From assembly GCA_947165255.1 (NCBI GenBank), contig CAMUZR010000009.1, positions 52,843 to 116,842 of the forward strand: a stretch of DNA of 64,000 bases. The letters run 5' to 3'. The translations under genes were made by a program, and so were the position numbers. Shown piece after piece: positions 37,059 to 45,445 of this stretch. Numbering within the stretch: the stretch's first letter is position 1; each line of letters starts with the position of its first letter. The notes under the pieces were generated by a model. That model saw nothing but the letters and a program-made list of their open reading frames with translations. It was not told the origin of the DNA and did no database searches. Source of the stretch: an uncultured Bacteroidales bacterium (GTDB lineage Bacteria; Bacteroidota; Bacteroidia; Bacteroidales; P3).

Positions 37059-38339
37059 CTACCAAGCGAAGAGAGGACGGTTCTGCATCATCTCATTAGC
37101 CTGGCCGGCAATCTTAGTGCGGACAGCCTCGTCGGTGGGGTTGCAGAGCACCTCATCAATCATGTCAACGATGACAGGCATATCGGCTTCTTTCAGACCG
37201 CGAGTGGTGATGGCGGGAGTTCCAACGCGAAGTCCGCTGGTCTTAAAGGCGCTTCGACTGTCGAAGGGCACCATGTTCTTGTTGATGGTGATATCTGCTG
37301 CCACCAGTGCGTTCTCAGCCTCCTTACCAGTCAGTTCGGGGAACTTAGGACGCAGGTCAATTAGCATCAGGTGGTTGTCGGTGCCACCGCTGATGACCTT
37401 GTAGCCCTTGGCCATGAAGGCTTCAGACATAACCTTAGCGTTCTTCATCACCTGCTGGATGTACTGGTCATAGCTGTCGGTGAGGGCTTCACCGAGTGCA
37501 ACAGCCTTAGCGGCGATAACATGCTCAAGAGGACCGCCCTGTGTGCCGGGGAACACAGCGCTGTCGAGCAGGGCACTCATCTTTTTGATTTCGCCCTTCG
37601 GAGTGGTCTTACCCCAAGGATTGTCGAAATCCTGCCCCATGAGAATCATACCGCCACGTGGTCCGCGAAGGGTCTTGTGGGTAGTGGTGGTGACAATGTG
37701 GCAATACTTAATGGCATTGTTCAGGTAACCCTTTGCAATGAGGCCGGAGGGGTGGCTGATGTCGCCCATAAGAATGGCGCCAATCTTATCGGCTATCTCG
37801 CGCATACGTGCCCAATCCCAGTCACGGCTGTAGGCGCTGCCACCACCAATGATGAGCTTTGGATGGTGTTCGAGGGCCTTCTTCTCCATGGCGTCATAGT
37901 CGACCATACCGGTCTCTTCCTTCACCTGATAGCCAACCACCTTGTAGTTGATGCCGCTGAAGTTCACGGGGCTGCCGTGCGAAAGGTGACCACCGTGGTT
38001 GAGGTCCATGCCCATGAAAGTGTCGCCACTGTTGAGGCAAGCCAAGAACACGGCCATATTAGCCTGTGCACCACTGTGGGGCTGTACATTGGCCCAGCAA
38101 GCACCATAGAGCTTCTTAGCGCGCTCAATGGCGATGGTCTCGCTCTGGTCGACAATCTGGCAACCACCATAGTAACGTTTTCCGGGATAGCCTTCGGCAT
38201 ATTTGTTGGTCATGACGGAGCCCATAGCTTCCATCACCTGGTCACTTACGAAATTTTCAGAGGCAATCAGCTCGATGCCTTTGGTCTGACGCTCTCTTTC
38301 CTTCTGGATGAGGTCGAAAATTTGGGTATCTCTTTGCAT
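37059..38339 (-). CDS. glyA: Serine hydroxymethyltransferase
   Basis: PLP enzyme converting serine and tetrahydrofolate to glycine and 5,10-methylene-THF, a main source of one-carbon units. 426 residues, standard length. The PLP lysine is in [15 protein letters not shown], and other conserved blocks are [11 protein letters not shown] at the N-terminus, [14 protein letters not shown], and [14 protein letters not shown] region. Promoter box at 38381-38388 on the minus strand, about 42 bases before the ATG; terminator at 37010-37039. Confidence 0.98.
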   Translation of the reverse strand: MQRDTQIFDLIQKERERQTKGIELIASENFVSDQVMEAMGSVMTNKYAEGYPGKRYYGGCQIVDQSETIAIERAKKLYGACWANVQPHSGAQANMAVFLACLNSGDTFMGMDLNHGGHLSHGSPVNFSGINYKVVGYQVKEETGMVDYDAMEKKALEHHPKLIIGGGSAYSRDWDWARMREIADKIGAILMGDISHPSGLIAKGYLNNAIKYCHIVTTTTHKTLRGPRGGMILMGQDFDNPWGKTTPKGEIKKMSALLDSAVFPGTQGGPLEHVIAAKAVALGEALTDSYDQYIQQVMKNAKVMSEAFMAKGYKVISGGTDNHLMLIDLRPKFPELTGKEAENALVAADITINKNMVPFDSRSAFKTSGLRVGTPAITTRGLKEADMPVIVDMIDEVLCNPTDEAVRTKIAGQANEMMQNRPLFAW

Positions 38340-38380
38340 ATCAAATATATGTATTAACTATTTATTTTATTAGTGATTTG

Positions 38381-38388
38381 CAAATATA
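38381..38388 (-). promoter_or_regulatory. Promoter -7 box for glyA
   Basis: Minus strand reads TATATTTG followed by CAAATC; distance to the glyA ATG is 41 bases. Confidence 0.65.
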
Positions 38389-38478
38389 CGGTTTTTTTAT
38401 GATATAAATAGTATAATTTCATAAAAAAAGAAATAAAGTACCACAAAAAGCAGCTCTCAAGAACTCTAGTAATGGCGA

Positions 38479-38790
38479 CTATCGCTTATCCTGTACACCG
38501 AATCGAATCCACTGGGACTGTTCGTAGTGTCCTTTGACTGTCTTACGAAACTCCAGCATCTGATCCTTCAACTGAGCAAGCAATTCATTGTTCTCTCTTA
38601 CTTTCAATGTCAACTGGCGACGCAGTGCATCCACCTCCTCATTTTTCCTTTTCAGTTCCTTACAGGCTGCCTCCAACCTGTCCACACCGGCGGCAGTTAC
38701 GTTTAGTAGTTTCACCTCGTTCAAATTCATGCGGAGTCCGTTTACCAGGGTCTCAGCCTTGTCAATTTCATTCAAAATAGTGATAGACAT
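38479..38790 (-). CDS. Small coiled-coil protein, unknown
   Basis: 103 residues from the ATG at 38790. An in-frame ATG at 38868, about 25 bases after the promoter box, would add 26 residues of unlikely composition. The protein is almost wholly helical, with heptad-like repeats in KELKRKNEEVDALRRQLT and KVRENNELLAQLKDQMLE. No signal or membrane segment, so cytosolic and probably oligomeric. Family and partner not recognised. Confidence 0.6.
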   Translation of the reverse strand: MSITILNEIDKAETLVNGLRMNLNEVKLLNVTAAGVDRLEAACKELKRKNEEVDALRRQLTLKVRENNELLAQLKDQMLEFRKTVKGHYEQSQWIRFGVQDKR

Positions 38791-38892
38791 AATACTAATT
38801 TTAAGTGTTGCACAAAGGGTTCTTTGAAAGCAATTTTCATCCTGAAAATCAGCGATAAATACCGCCATATAAACTTTCTACAAAGCCCTATG

Positions 38893-38900
38893 CAAAAATA
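38893..38900 (-). promoter_or_regulatory. Promoter -7 box for the coiled-coil protein
   Basis: Minus strand reads TATTTTTG followed by CATAG, about 100 bases before the preferred start. Confidence 0.55.
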
Positions 38901-39036
38901 CGTTTTTTTTCGAATAAAAAAGAATAGCGTGGAAAAAAATATTCCGCAGTAGCCAGCATCATCACCACCCCTCGCCTATTTTTTTCCCCATTCACTTACA
39001 ATAAAATACAATCGTAAACGTTAAATAAAAAAATAT

Positions 39037-39468
39037 ATGAAAAAGAACATACTCTTACTTGTCTTATTGCCCTTACTAGCCATGGTTTCCTGTGATAAGA
39101 CTGACGTGCAGGAATGGCTAGTCGGCTATTGGGTCAGCACCGACCAAAGTACCGAGACCACCAATCAAGGGGACACCTCCAGTTGGACCACCAACTATAA
39201 AGGTATGTACTACCGTCTCATTTTCAATGAAGATGGGACCTACGTTATGGAAACCGACCTACAGCCTGATGCCGACAACCTACTAAGTCAGGGCCATTAC
39301 CTCCTGTTAGGCGACTCTCTTTTCCTCGACAACGACTACGACTGCCTTGTGAGCAAACGTTCAGCCACAAGCATGGTACTGGACTGGACAGTACGAGTAC
39401 AGGGCTGCGGCATCGACAACACCTATTACGAACACTTCGTTTTCGATAAGATTCTTCCTGAAAAATAG
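39037..39468 (+). CDS. Small lipoprotein, lipocalin-like
   Basis: 143 residues. Signal and lipobox MKKNILLLVLLPLLAMVSC, then a short domain with LVGYWVSTDQ, YKGMYYRLIFNEDGTYVMET and an array of beta strands ending YYEHFVFDKI. The Trp-containing opening followed by FNEDGTY is like Bacteroidota lipocalin-like lipoproteins. Function unknown. Gene is 21 bases upstream of a HAD phosphatase and may share its transcript. Confidence 0.65.
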   Translation: MKKNILLLVLLPLLAMVSCDKTDVQEWLVGYWVSTDQSTETTNQGDTSSWTTNYKGMYYRLIFNEDGTYVMETDLQPDADNLLSQGHYLLLGDSLFLDNDYDCLVSKRSATSMVLDWTVRVQGCGIDNTYYEHFVFDKILPEK

Positions 39469-39498
39469 CCGCCGACCAACTATTTCCGAATGCTCACT

Positions 39499-40140
39499 AT
39501 GCCTAAAGCAATTCTTTTCGACTTCGATGGCACCCTGGCTAACACCGCCCCCGGTATTGTTCTGACCATGCAGAAAACCTTTCAAGAGATGTGCCTACCC
39601 ATTCCCACAGATGAGGCAGTACGCCACACCATTGGGCTTCCACTGAAAAAATGTGTACAGACACTTGGGCAACTAAGCGATAAAGAGGCCGAAGAAGGAA
39701 CCGCCATATACCGCAAACTATTTCCCGTGTATGAGATAGAACATATCAGCATCTTTCCCAGTGTTTCCGAAACCCTTTCACTTCTTTTCTCTCAGGGAAT
39801 CCGCATGGCCATCTGCACTAGCCGCAACAAATTCTCACTGGACAGCATACTTCAACGGTACGCCCTTGAAAACTACTTCGAAACCATTCTCACTGCCGAC
39901 ACCCACAAGCTGAATCCCAAGCCAGCACCCGACATGGCTTTAGTTCTCATGGAGCGTCTTCAAGTCAGTGCCTCCCAAACGCTTGTGGTAGGCGACACCT
40001 CTTTCGACATCGAAATGGGCAACCGCGCCCACTGCACCACCGTTGCCGTCACCTATGGCAATCACTCTCGCCAACAACTTCTCTCCGCCAACCCCACCCA
40101 TATAATAGACCACTTTGACCAGATTGTAGAAATCGTATGA
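39499..40140 (+). CDS. HAD-superfamily phosphatase (phosphoglycolate phosphatase-like)
   Basis: 213 residues from the second ATG; the first (39490) is possible. HAD motifs: I FDFDGTLANT (Asp nucleophile), II ICTSRNK, III/IV K in KLNPKPAPDM with VVGDTSFDIEMG. The small helical cap between I and II marks the Gph/PGMB-like subfamily. Substrate cannot be assigned: phosphoglycolate, a sugar phosphate or pyrophosphate are alternatives. The trmN gene follows 10 bases after the stop, so they are likely cotranscribed. Confidence 0.85.
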   Translation: MPKAILFDFDGTLANTAPGIVLTMQKTFQEMCLPIPTDEAVRHTIGLPLKKCVQTLGQLSDKEAEEGTAIYRKLFPVYEIEHISIFPSVSETLSLLFSQGIRMAICTSRNKFSLDSILQRYALENYFETILTADTHKLNPKPAPDMALVLMERLQVSASQTLVVGDTSFDIEMGNRAHCTTVAVTYGNHSRQQLLSANPTHIIDHFDQIVEIV

Positions 40141-40150
40141 CAATTCCAGC

Positions 40151-40870
40151 ATGAAAGACTCCGTTTTCCACTTCCAACAATTCGACATCCACCAATCTCA
40201 TGCTGCCATGAAAGTGGGCACCGATAGCGACCTACTCGGTGCTCTCTCCCTAGGAGGAAGCCGCATCTTGGACATTGGCACTGGCACAGGAGTACTCTCA
40301 CTCATGCTTGCCCAGCGGTATCCTAACGCCATTATCACTGCCATTGAAATCGATGCTGACGCCGTACTCGACGCACGGCAAAACTTCGCCCAATCGAAAT
40401 GGAGCAGCCGTATCACACTAGAACACATTTCCCTGCAAGATTACCTCACCACCCATCCTTCGCCCCTGTTCGACAGCGTTGTGTGCAATCCGCCCTATTT
40501 CGACCGCAGCCTCCAATGTCCCGACATTGGTCGCACAAGGGCGCGACACACTTCCAGTCTTCCTTTTACAACCCTTATCAGTGGTGCCTTCTCCTTACTC
40601 CAACCCGGCGGGAACTTCTCGGTCTGCATCCCGCCAGAGGTTCTGAACGACTTTCTAGCCATCTGCCACAAGGTTGGCTTCTCCCTCCTAATAGATTACC
40701 ATATCAAAACCGTACCCGAAAAACAGCCGAAACGCCACGTGCTGGTGCATAGAAAAGGAGCCGTCGGACATCCGATCAAAGAAATATGCTGCATGCGAAA
40801 CAGCGACCGTACCCGCTCCGAATGGTATCAACAGCTGATGAAAGACTATCTCATCTGTGGAGACCTATAA
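40151..40870 (+). CDS. trmN: tRNA1(Val) adenine-37 N6-methyltransferase (TrmN6/YfiC-like)
   Basis: 239 residues, Class I AdoMet methyltransferase. AdoMet-binding ILDIGTGTGVLSL is at about residue 39, an acidic residue after it is in TAIEIDADA, and the amine-methylation motif is VVCNPPYFDRS. The N-terminal FHFQQFDIHQSHAAMKVGTD is typical of the YfiC family. It modifies A37 of tRNA-Val, supporting decoding. Preceded by the HAD gene; no terminator-grade hairpin seen after it. Confidence 0.88.
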   Translation: MKDSVFHFQQFDIHQSHAAMKVGTDSDLLGALSLGGSRILDIGTGTGVLSLMLAQRYPNAIITAIEIDADAVLDARQNFAQSKWSSRITLEHISLQDYLTTHPSPLFDSVVCNPPYFDRSLQCPDIGRTRARHTSSLPFTTLISGAFSLLQPGGNFSVCIPPEVLNDFLAICHKVGFSLLIDYHIKTVPEKQPKRHVLVHRKGAVGHPIKEICCMRNSDRTRSEWYQQLMKDYLICGDL

Positions 40871-40992
40871 AAGACTATAAACAAACCCGTTAGAACAATT
40901 TTTTACACATTCACCAAAAAGGGTTCTTAGGGCACATTTCTTTCACATTATCAAAAAAAAATGCAAAAAGCTTGTAATTAATTATTTTTTTG

Positions 40993-41000
40993 TATTTTTG
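40993..41000 (+). promoter_or_regulatory. Promoter -7 box for hydBAC
   Basis: TATTTTTG followed by TGCG after a T-run, about 100 bases before the hydB ATG at 41103. Confidence 0.7.
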
Positions 41001-41024
41001 TGCGTTATGACAAAAGTGCGCACC

Positions 41025-41050
41025 CTTTGTGTAAGACATTCTACACAAAG
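41025..41050 (+). promoter_or_regulatory. Leader hairpin upstream of hydB
   Basis: A perfect 9-bp stem, CTTTGTGTA at 41025-41033 with TACACAAAG at 41042-41050, lies in the roughly 98-base leader. TGCG and CATA segments outside it may add pairing. It is not followed by a T-run, so it is not a simple terminator. Confidence 0.55.
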
Positions 41051-41102
41051 AAGTTGCGTAGCATAAGAATTTATTAATCCATCATAAAAACACAAAGACA
41101 AC

Positions 41103-42980
41103 ATGGCAAAACTAAAATCATTGGCCGATTTGCAAGCTCTTTACGAGTCTTCCCAGCCAATCATGGCCGACCGCAAGGGGCCCAAAGGCTCCACCGGCAC
41201 CAAAACCATCTTAGTCTGTGGTGATACAGGTTGTGCCGCCTCCGGCAGTGTCCCTATCATTGAGAACTTTAAAAAGTCCATCGAGGCCCACGGCCTGCAG
41301 GACAAAGTCAAAGTGATTCGCACTGGCTGCTTCGGTTTCTGCGAAAGAGGTCCCATCGTTAAAATCATGCCCGACAACACCTTCTATACCGAGGTGGCTG
41401 CCGATGACGTCGAGGACATTATCGAAACCCATATCATCAATGGCAACCGCGTGGAGCATCTGCTCTACACCGACCCTGATACACAGGAAACCATTGAGGA
41501 GTCGGAGAACATCGGCTTCTACAAAAAACAGATGCGCATCGCCCTCCGCAACTGCGGTGTAATTGACGCCGAAAACATCGAAGAATACATAGCCTGCGAA
41601 GGCTATTTAGCTCTGGCTAAATGCCTGACCGAGTACACTCCCGAAAAGGTGGTCGAAATCGTCACCGAGTCTGGCTTGGGCGGCCGCGGTGGCGCAGGCT
41701 TCCCCACCGGCAAGAAATGGGCTGCTACCGCACGCGCCAAAGGCAACCAGAAATACATGGTCTGCAATGCCGACGAGGGTGACCCCGGTGCCTTCATGGA
41801 CCGCTCCATTTTGGAGGGCGACCCACACTCCGTCCTCGAGGCCATGGCCATTGGCGGCTATGCTGTTGGCGCCGACAAGGGTCTTATCTACATCCGTGCC
41901 GAATACCCCATGGCAGTGCATCGTCTGCACATGGCCATCGCACAGGCCAAGGAATACGGCCTTCTGGGCGAGAACATTCTCGGCACAGGCTTCAACTTCG
42001 ACATCGAGCTCCGCTACGGTGCCGGTGCATTCGTCTGCGGTGAGGCCACTGCCCTCATCCACTCCATGGAAGGCAAACGTGGCGAACCCACCTACAAACC
42101 CCCACGCACCTCGGAGAAAGGCTATCTCGAAAAACCCACCAACGTCAACAACGTCGAAACCTACGCCAACATCCCCATCATCATCCGCAAGGGTGCTGAG
42201 TGGTTCAGCAGCATTGGCACTGCCAACAGCAAAGGCACCAAGGTCTTTGCCCTGGCAGGCCAGGTCAACAACGTAGGCCTTATCGAAGTGCCCATGGGCA
42301 CCACCCTGCGCGAAATCATATACGAGATTGGCGGTGGCATCAAGGACGGCAAGAAATTCAAGGCCGTCCAAACCGGTGGTCCCTCTGGCGGCTGCCTCAC
42401 CGAAAAGCACCTCGATATTCCCATCGACTACAAATCTCTTACCGCTGCCGGCTCCATGATGGGTTCAGGCGGTATGGTCATCATGGACGAAACCTCCTGC
42501 ATGGTATCCATCGCCAAGTTCTACCTCGACTTCACCGTCCCCGAATCCTGCGGCAAGTGCAACCCCTGCCGTATCGGCAACAAGCGTCTCGCCGAAATGC
42601 TCGACAAGATCACCAAGGGCAAGGGCACCATGGAAGACCTGGAGAAGTTGCGCAACCTTTCCATTAATATCAAAGACACAGCCCTCTGCGGACTGGGACA
42701 GTCCTCTCCCAACCCCATCCTCTCCACTCTGGACAACTTCTGGGACGAGTATGTCGAGCACGTCGTCGACAAGAAATGCCGTGCCGGTGTCTGCAAGGAC
42801 CTCATCCACTACGAAATCAACAAAGCCGTCTGCATCGGATGCGGAGCCTGCGCTCGCAATTGCCCCGTCGAAGCCATCAGCGGCGAGCGTAAAATGCCCC
42901 ACTTCATCGACCAAGAAACCTGCATCAAGTGCGGCACCTGTGTCACCAAATGTAAGTTTAACGCTATTCAAATCAAATAA
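41103..42980 (+). CDS. hydB: Electron-bifurcating [FeFe] hydrogenase, NuoF-like flavin subunit
   Basis: 625 residues; the beta subunit of HydABC, binding FMN and NADH. Order of domains: N-terminal thioredoxin-like [2Fe-2S] region (VCGDTGCAASGS, CFGFC), NuoF flavin domain with GGRGGAGFPTGKKW (about 193-206) and NADH-binding glycine-rich stretch, the iron-sulfur-binding ESCGKCNPCRIG, then two C-terminal [4Fe-4S] sites (CIGCGACARNCP, CIKCGTCVTKC). This last module is characteristic of bifurcating hydrogenases rather than complex I NuoF. HydA follows after 2 bases. Confidence 0.92.
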   Translation: MAKLKSLADLQALYESSQPIMADRKGPKGSTGTKTILVCGDTGCAASGSVPIIENFKKSIEAHGLQDKVKVIRTGCFGFCERGPIVKIMPDNTFYTEVAADDVEDIIETHIINGNRVEHLLYTDPDTQETIEESENIGFYKKQMRIALRNCGVIDAENIEEYIACEGYLALAKCLTEYTPEKVVEIVTESGLGGRGGAGFPTGKKWAATARAKGNQKYMVCNADEGDPGAFMDRSILEGDPHSVLEAMAIGGYAVGADKGLIYIRAEYPMAVHRLHMAIAQAKEYGLLGENILGTGFNFDIELRYGAGAFVCGEATALIHSMEGKRGEPTYKPPRTSEKGYLEKPTNVNNVETYANIPIIIRKGAEWFSSIGTANSKGTKVFALAGQVNNVGLIEVPMGTTLREIIYEIGGGIKDGKKFKAVQTGGPSGGCLTEKHLDIPIDYKSLTAAGSMMGSGGMVIMDETSCMVSIAKFYLDFTVPESCGKCNPCRIGNKRLAEMLDKITKGKGTMEDLEKLRNLSINIKDTALCGLGQSSPNPILSTLDNFWDEYVEHVVDKKCRAGVCKDLIHYEINKAVCIGCGACARNCPVEAISGERKMPHFIDQETCIKCGTCVTKCKFNAIQIK

Positions 42981-42982
42981 CA

Positions 42983-44755
42983 ATGGAAACAATGATAGCC
43001 TTAACCATCGATGGTCATCACTTGCAAGTCCCCAAAGGTACCACCATTTTGGAGGCTGCCAAGAGCATCGGTATAGAAATCCCCACGCTCTGCCACTACA
43101 AACTAGAAGGACAGGGCATCGAAAATAAACCTGGTTCGTGCCGTGTGTGCGTCGTTGAAGTCGAAGGCAGCAAGAATCTCGTCCCCTCCTGCTACACCGA
43201 GTGCCGTGAGGGTATGATTATCCACACCCACACCCTGCGCGTCATCATGGCCCGCCGCACTGTGGTCGACCTGCTCCTCTCCGACCACCCGGCCGACTGC
43301 CTCGTCTGTCCCCAGTCGGGCAAGTGCGAGCTGCAAAAACTCGCCCTCGACCTCGGCCTGCGCGAAATCACCTATAGCGGCGAGCAGTCGGTCTATAGGA
43401 AAGACATCTCCCCTGCCATCATCCGCGACATGAACAAGTGCATCATGTGCCGCCGCTGCGAGACCGTCTGCAACCAAATGCAAACCGTCGGTGCCCTCTC
43501 TGCCATCAACCGTGGTTTCACCGCCGTCGTCGGCACTGCCTTCGAGCAGAACCTCAGCGACAGCACCTGCGTCATGTGTGGCCAGTGCGTCCAAGCCTGC
43601 CCCGTCGGCGCCCTAAGCGAGGTTGACAACACCCGCGACGTCATGAAGGCCCTCAACAACCCCAAGAAAACCGTCATCGTCCAGACTGCTCCCGCCGTCC
43701 GTGTCGCCCTTGGCGAGGAATTCGGCATGGAACCCGGTTCACGCGTCACTGGCAAAATGGTCACCGCCCTGCGCCAACTCGGTTTCAACTATGTGTTCGA
43801 CACCGACTTCGCCGCCGACCTCACCATCATGGAGGAAGGCACCGAAATGCTCAACCGCATCGCCCGCTACAAAGAAGGCGACAAATCGGTCCGTCTGCCC
43901 ATCATGACCTCCTGCTGCCCCGGTTGGGTCAATTTCTTCGAGACCTACTACCCCGACATGCTCGACGTCCCTTCCTCCGCCAAGAGCCCCATGATGATGT
44001 TCGGCGCCATCGCCAAGAACTACTGGGCCGAAAAACTCGGCATCAAACGCGAAGACCTCGTAGTCGTAGCCATCATGCCCTGTGTGGCCAAGAAATTTGA
44101 GTGCCAGCGCGAAGAATTCAAAGTCGACGGCAATCCCGACGTGGACATTTCACTCACCACTCGCGAATTGGCCGACATGATCCGCTACCTCGGCATCAAA
44201 TTCGACCAACTGCCCAACGGCGAGTTCGACCGTCCTCTGGGCGAGAGCACCGGAGCCGGCGCCATTTTTGGTGCCACCGGCGGTGTCATCGAAGCAGCCA
44301 CCCGTACTGCATACGAACTCTACACCAAGAAACCCCTCGGCAAGGTCGATTTTGTCCAGTTGCGCGGCCTGAGCGGTGTGCGCGAAGCCACTGTCGACTT
44401 CGACGGAACCCCCATCCGCATTGGTATCGCCCACGGTCTTGGCAACGCCCGCAAGCTCCTCGACAAAGTGCGTAGCGGCGAAGAATTCTTCCACGCCATC
44501 GAAATCATGGCCTGCCCCGGCGGCTGTGTCGGTGGTGCCGGCCAGCCCTACCACCACGGCGACTTCTCCAAAGTGGAAAAACGACTCAACGCCATCTACG
44601 AAGAGGATGCAAGCATGCCCATCCGCAAATCGCACGAAAACCCCTACATCAAGCAACTCTACGCTGAGTATCTGGGCGAACCCTGCAGCGAAAAGGCACA
44701 CCGCCTGCTCCACACCCACTACTTCGACAAGTCAAAAAAGAATTACGGACTCTAA
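42983..44755 (+). CDS. hydA: [FeFe] hydrogenase catalytic subunit (group A, HydA)
   Basis: 590 residues; makes or oxidises H2 at the H-cluster. N-terminal [2Fe-2S] ferredoxin (CHYKLEGQG, GSCRVCVVEV), a His/Cys-ligated [4Fe-4S] in HPADCLVCPQSGKC, two [4Fe-4S] clusters (CIMCRRCETVC, CVMCGQCVQACP), then H-cluster loops L1 TSCCPGWVNF (about residue 309), L2 MPCVAKKFECQ and L3 EIMACPGGCVGGAG. All catalytic cysteines are present, including the proton-transfer one. Modular set is that of HydABC/A3-type enzymes. Maturases HydE, F and G are not in this window. Confidence 0.96.
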   Translation: METMIALTIDGHHLQVPKGTTILEAAKSIGIEIPTLCHYKLEGQGIENKPGSCRVCVVEVEGSKNLVPSCYTECREGMIIHTHTLRVIMARRTVVDLLLSDHPADCLVCPQSGKCELQKLALDLGLREITYSGEQSVYRKDISPAIIRDMNKCIMCRRCETVCNQMQTVGALSAINRGFTAVVGTAFEQNLSDSTCVMCGQCVQACPVGALSEVDNTRDVMKALNNPKKTVIVQTAPAVRVALGEEFGMEPGSRVTGKMVTALRQLGFNYVFDTDFAADLTIMEEGTEMLNRIARYKEGDKSVRLPIMTSCCPGWVNFFETYYPDMLDVPSSAKSPMMMFGAIAKNYWAEKLGIKREDLVVVAIMPCVAKKFECQREEFKVDGNPDVDISLTTRELADMIRYLGIKFDQLPNGEFDRPLGESTGAGAIFGATGGVIEAATRTAYELYTKKPLGKVDFVQLRGLSGVREATVDFDGTPIRIGIAHGLGNARKLLDKVRSGEEFFHAIEIMACPGGCVGGAGQPYHHGDFSKVEKRLNAIYEEDASMPIRKSHENPYIKQLYAEYLGEPCSEKAHRLLHTHYFDKSKKNYGL

Positions 44756-44770
44756 AAAAACGAGAAAGCC

Positions 44771-45253
44771 ATGTGTAAATTCGAACTGAACGAAACCAAC
44801 AAGCAGATTATCATCGATGTCTGCCGCGAGAACCAATTCTCCGCCGGCAACGTAATCCACGTGCTGCATGGCGTGCAGGGCAAACTGGGCTATCTCCCCG
44901 CCGAGGTCCAGGAGTTCATCGCCAAACAGCTGTGCATACCCGTATCAAAAGTATACGGCATCGTATCATTCTACTCCTTTTTCACCATGAATCCCAAGGG
45001 CAAATACCCCATCGACGTTTGCCTGGGCACGGCCTGCCACGTGCGCGGAAGCGACAAAATTCTAGAAGAATTCCGTCGTCAGCTGGGCATTGGCGAGGGT
45101 CAGACTACCGATGACGGCAAGTTCTCCCTCAGCACCCTCCGCTGTGTGGGTGCCTGCAGCCTGGCACCTGTGGCCATGATTGGCGAAAAGGTCTTTGGCC
45201 GCCTCACCCCCAATCAGGTAGCCGGCATCATCGCCGAATACCGCGACAAATAA
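44771..45253 (+). CDS. hydC: NuoE-like [2Fe-2S] subunit of the bifurcating hydrogenase
   Basis: 160 residues; thioredoxin-like ferredoxin. The four cluster cysteines lie in CLGTACHVRGS and CVGACSLAPV. Helical N-terminus with the ..VIHVLHGVQGKLGYLP signature. It passes electrons between HydB and HydA; together they couple NADH and ferredoxin oxidation to H2 (in reverse or forward). Last gene of the hydBAC operon, followed by a strong terminator. Confidence 0.93.
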   Translation: MCKFELNETNKQIIIDVCRENQFSAGNVIHVLHGVQGKLGYLPAEVQEFIAKQLCIPVSKVYGIVSFYSFFTMNPKGKYPIDVCLGTACHVRGSDKILEEFRRQLGIGEGQTTDDGKFSLSTLRCVGACSLAPVAMIGEKVFGRLTPNQVAGIIAEYRDK

Positions 45254-45284
45254 AGGGTTCTGAGGCTGAAGCCACACCCCATTT

Positions 45285-45310
45285 GAGGATGCCCACCACG
45301 GGGCATCCTC
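45285..45310 (+). terminator. Terminator after hydC
   Basis: Perfect 10-bp stem GAGGATGCCC/GGGCATCCTC (45285-45294 with 45301-45310) followed by eight T. Ends the hyd operon. Confidence 0.92.
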
Positions 45311-45393
45311 TTTTTTTTATAACAGATAAGCCATTTCCACCTACTTTTAAAATAATATTTTAATAAAAAAGACAAAAAATAAAAAAAAATATC

Positions 45394-45401
45394 TATTTTT
45401 G
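45394..45401 (+). promoter_or_regulatory. Promoter -7 box for the T9SS-secreted protein
   Basis: TATTTTTG followed by CAATTC, 44 bases before the ATG at 45446. Confidence 0.65.
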
Positions 45402-45445
45402 CAATTCAAATAGAGTATACATTTCGCTAAAAAGAAATTAGAACG

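Noticed and set aside
41607..42410. 267-codon minus-strand frame antisense to hydB
   Set aside because: hydB has unambiguous flavin and cluster motifs on the plus strand.
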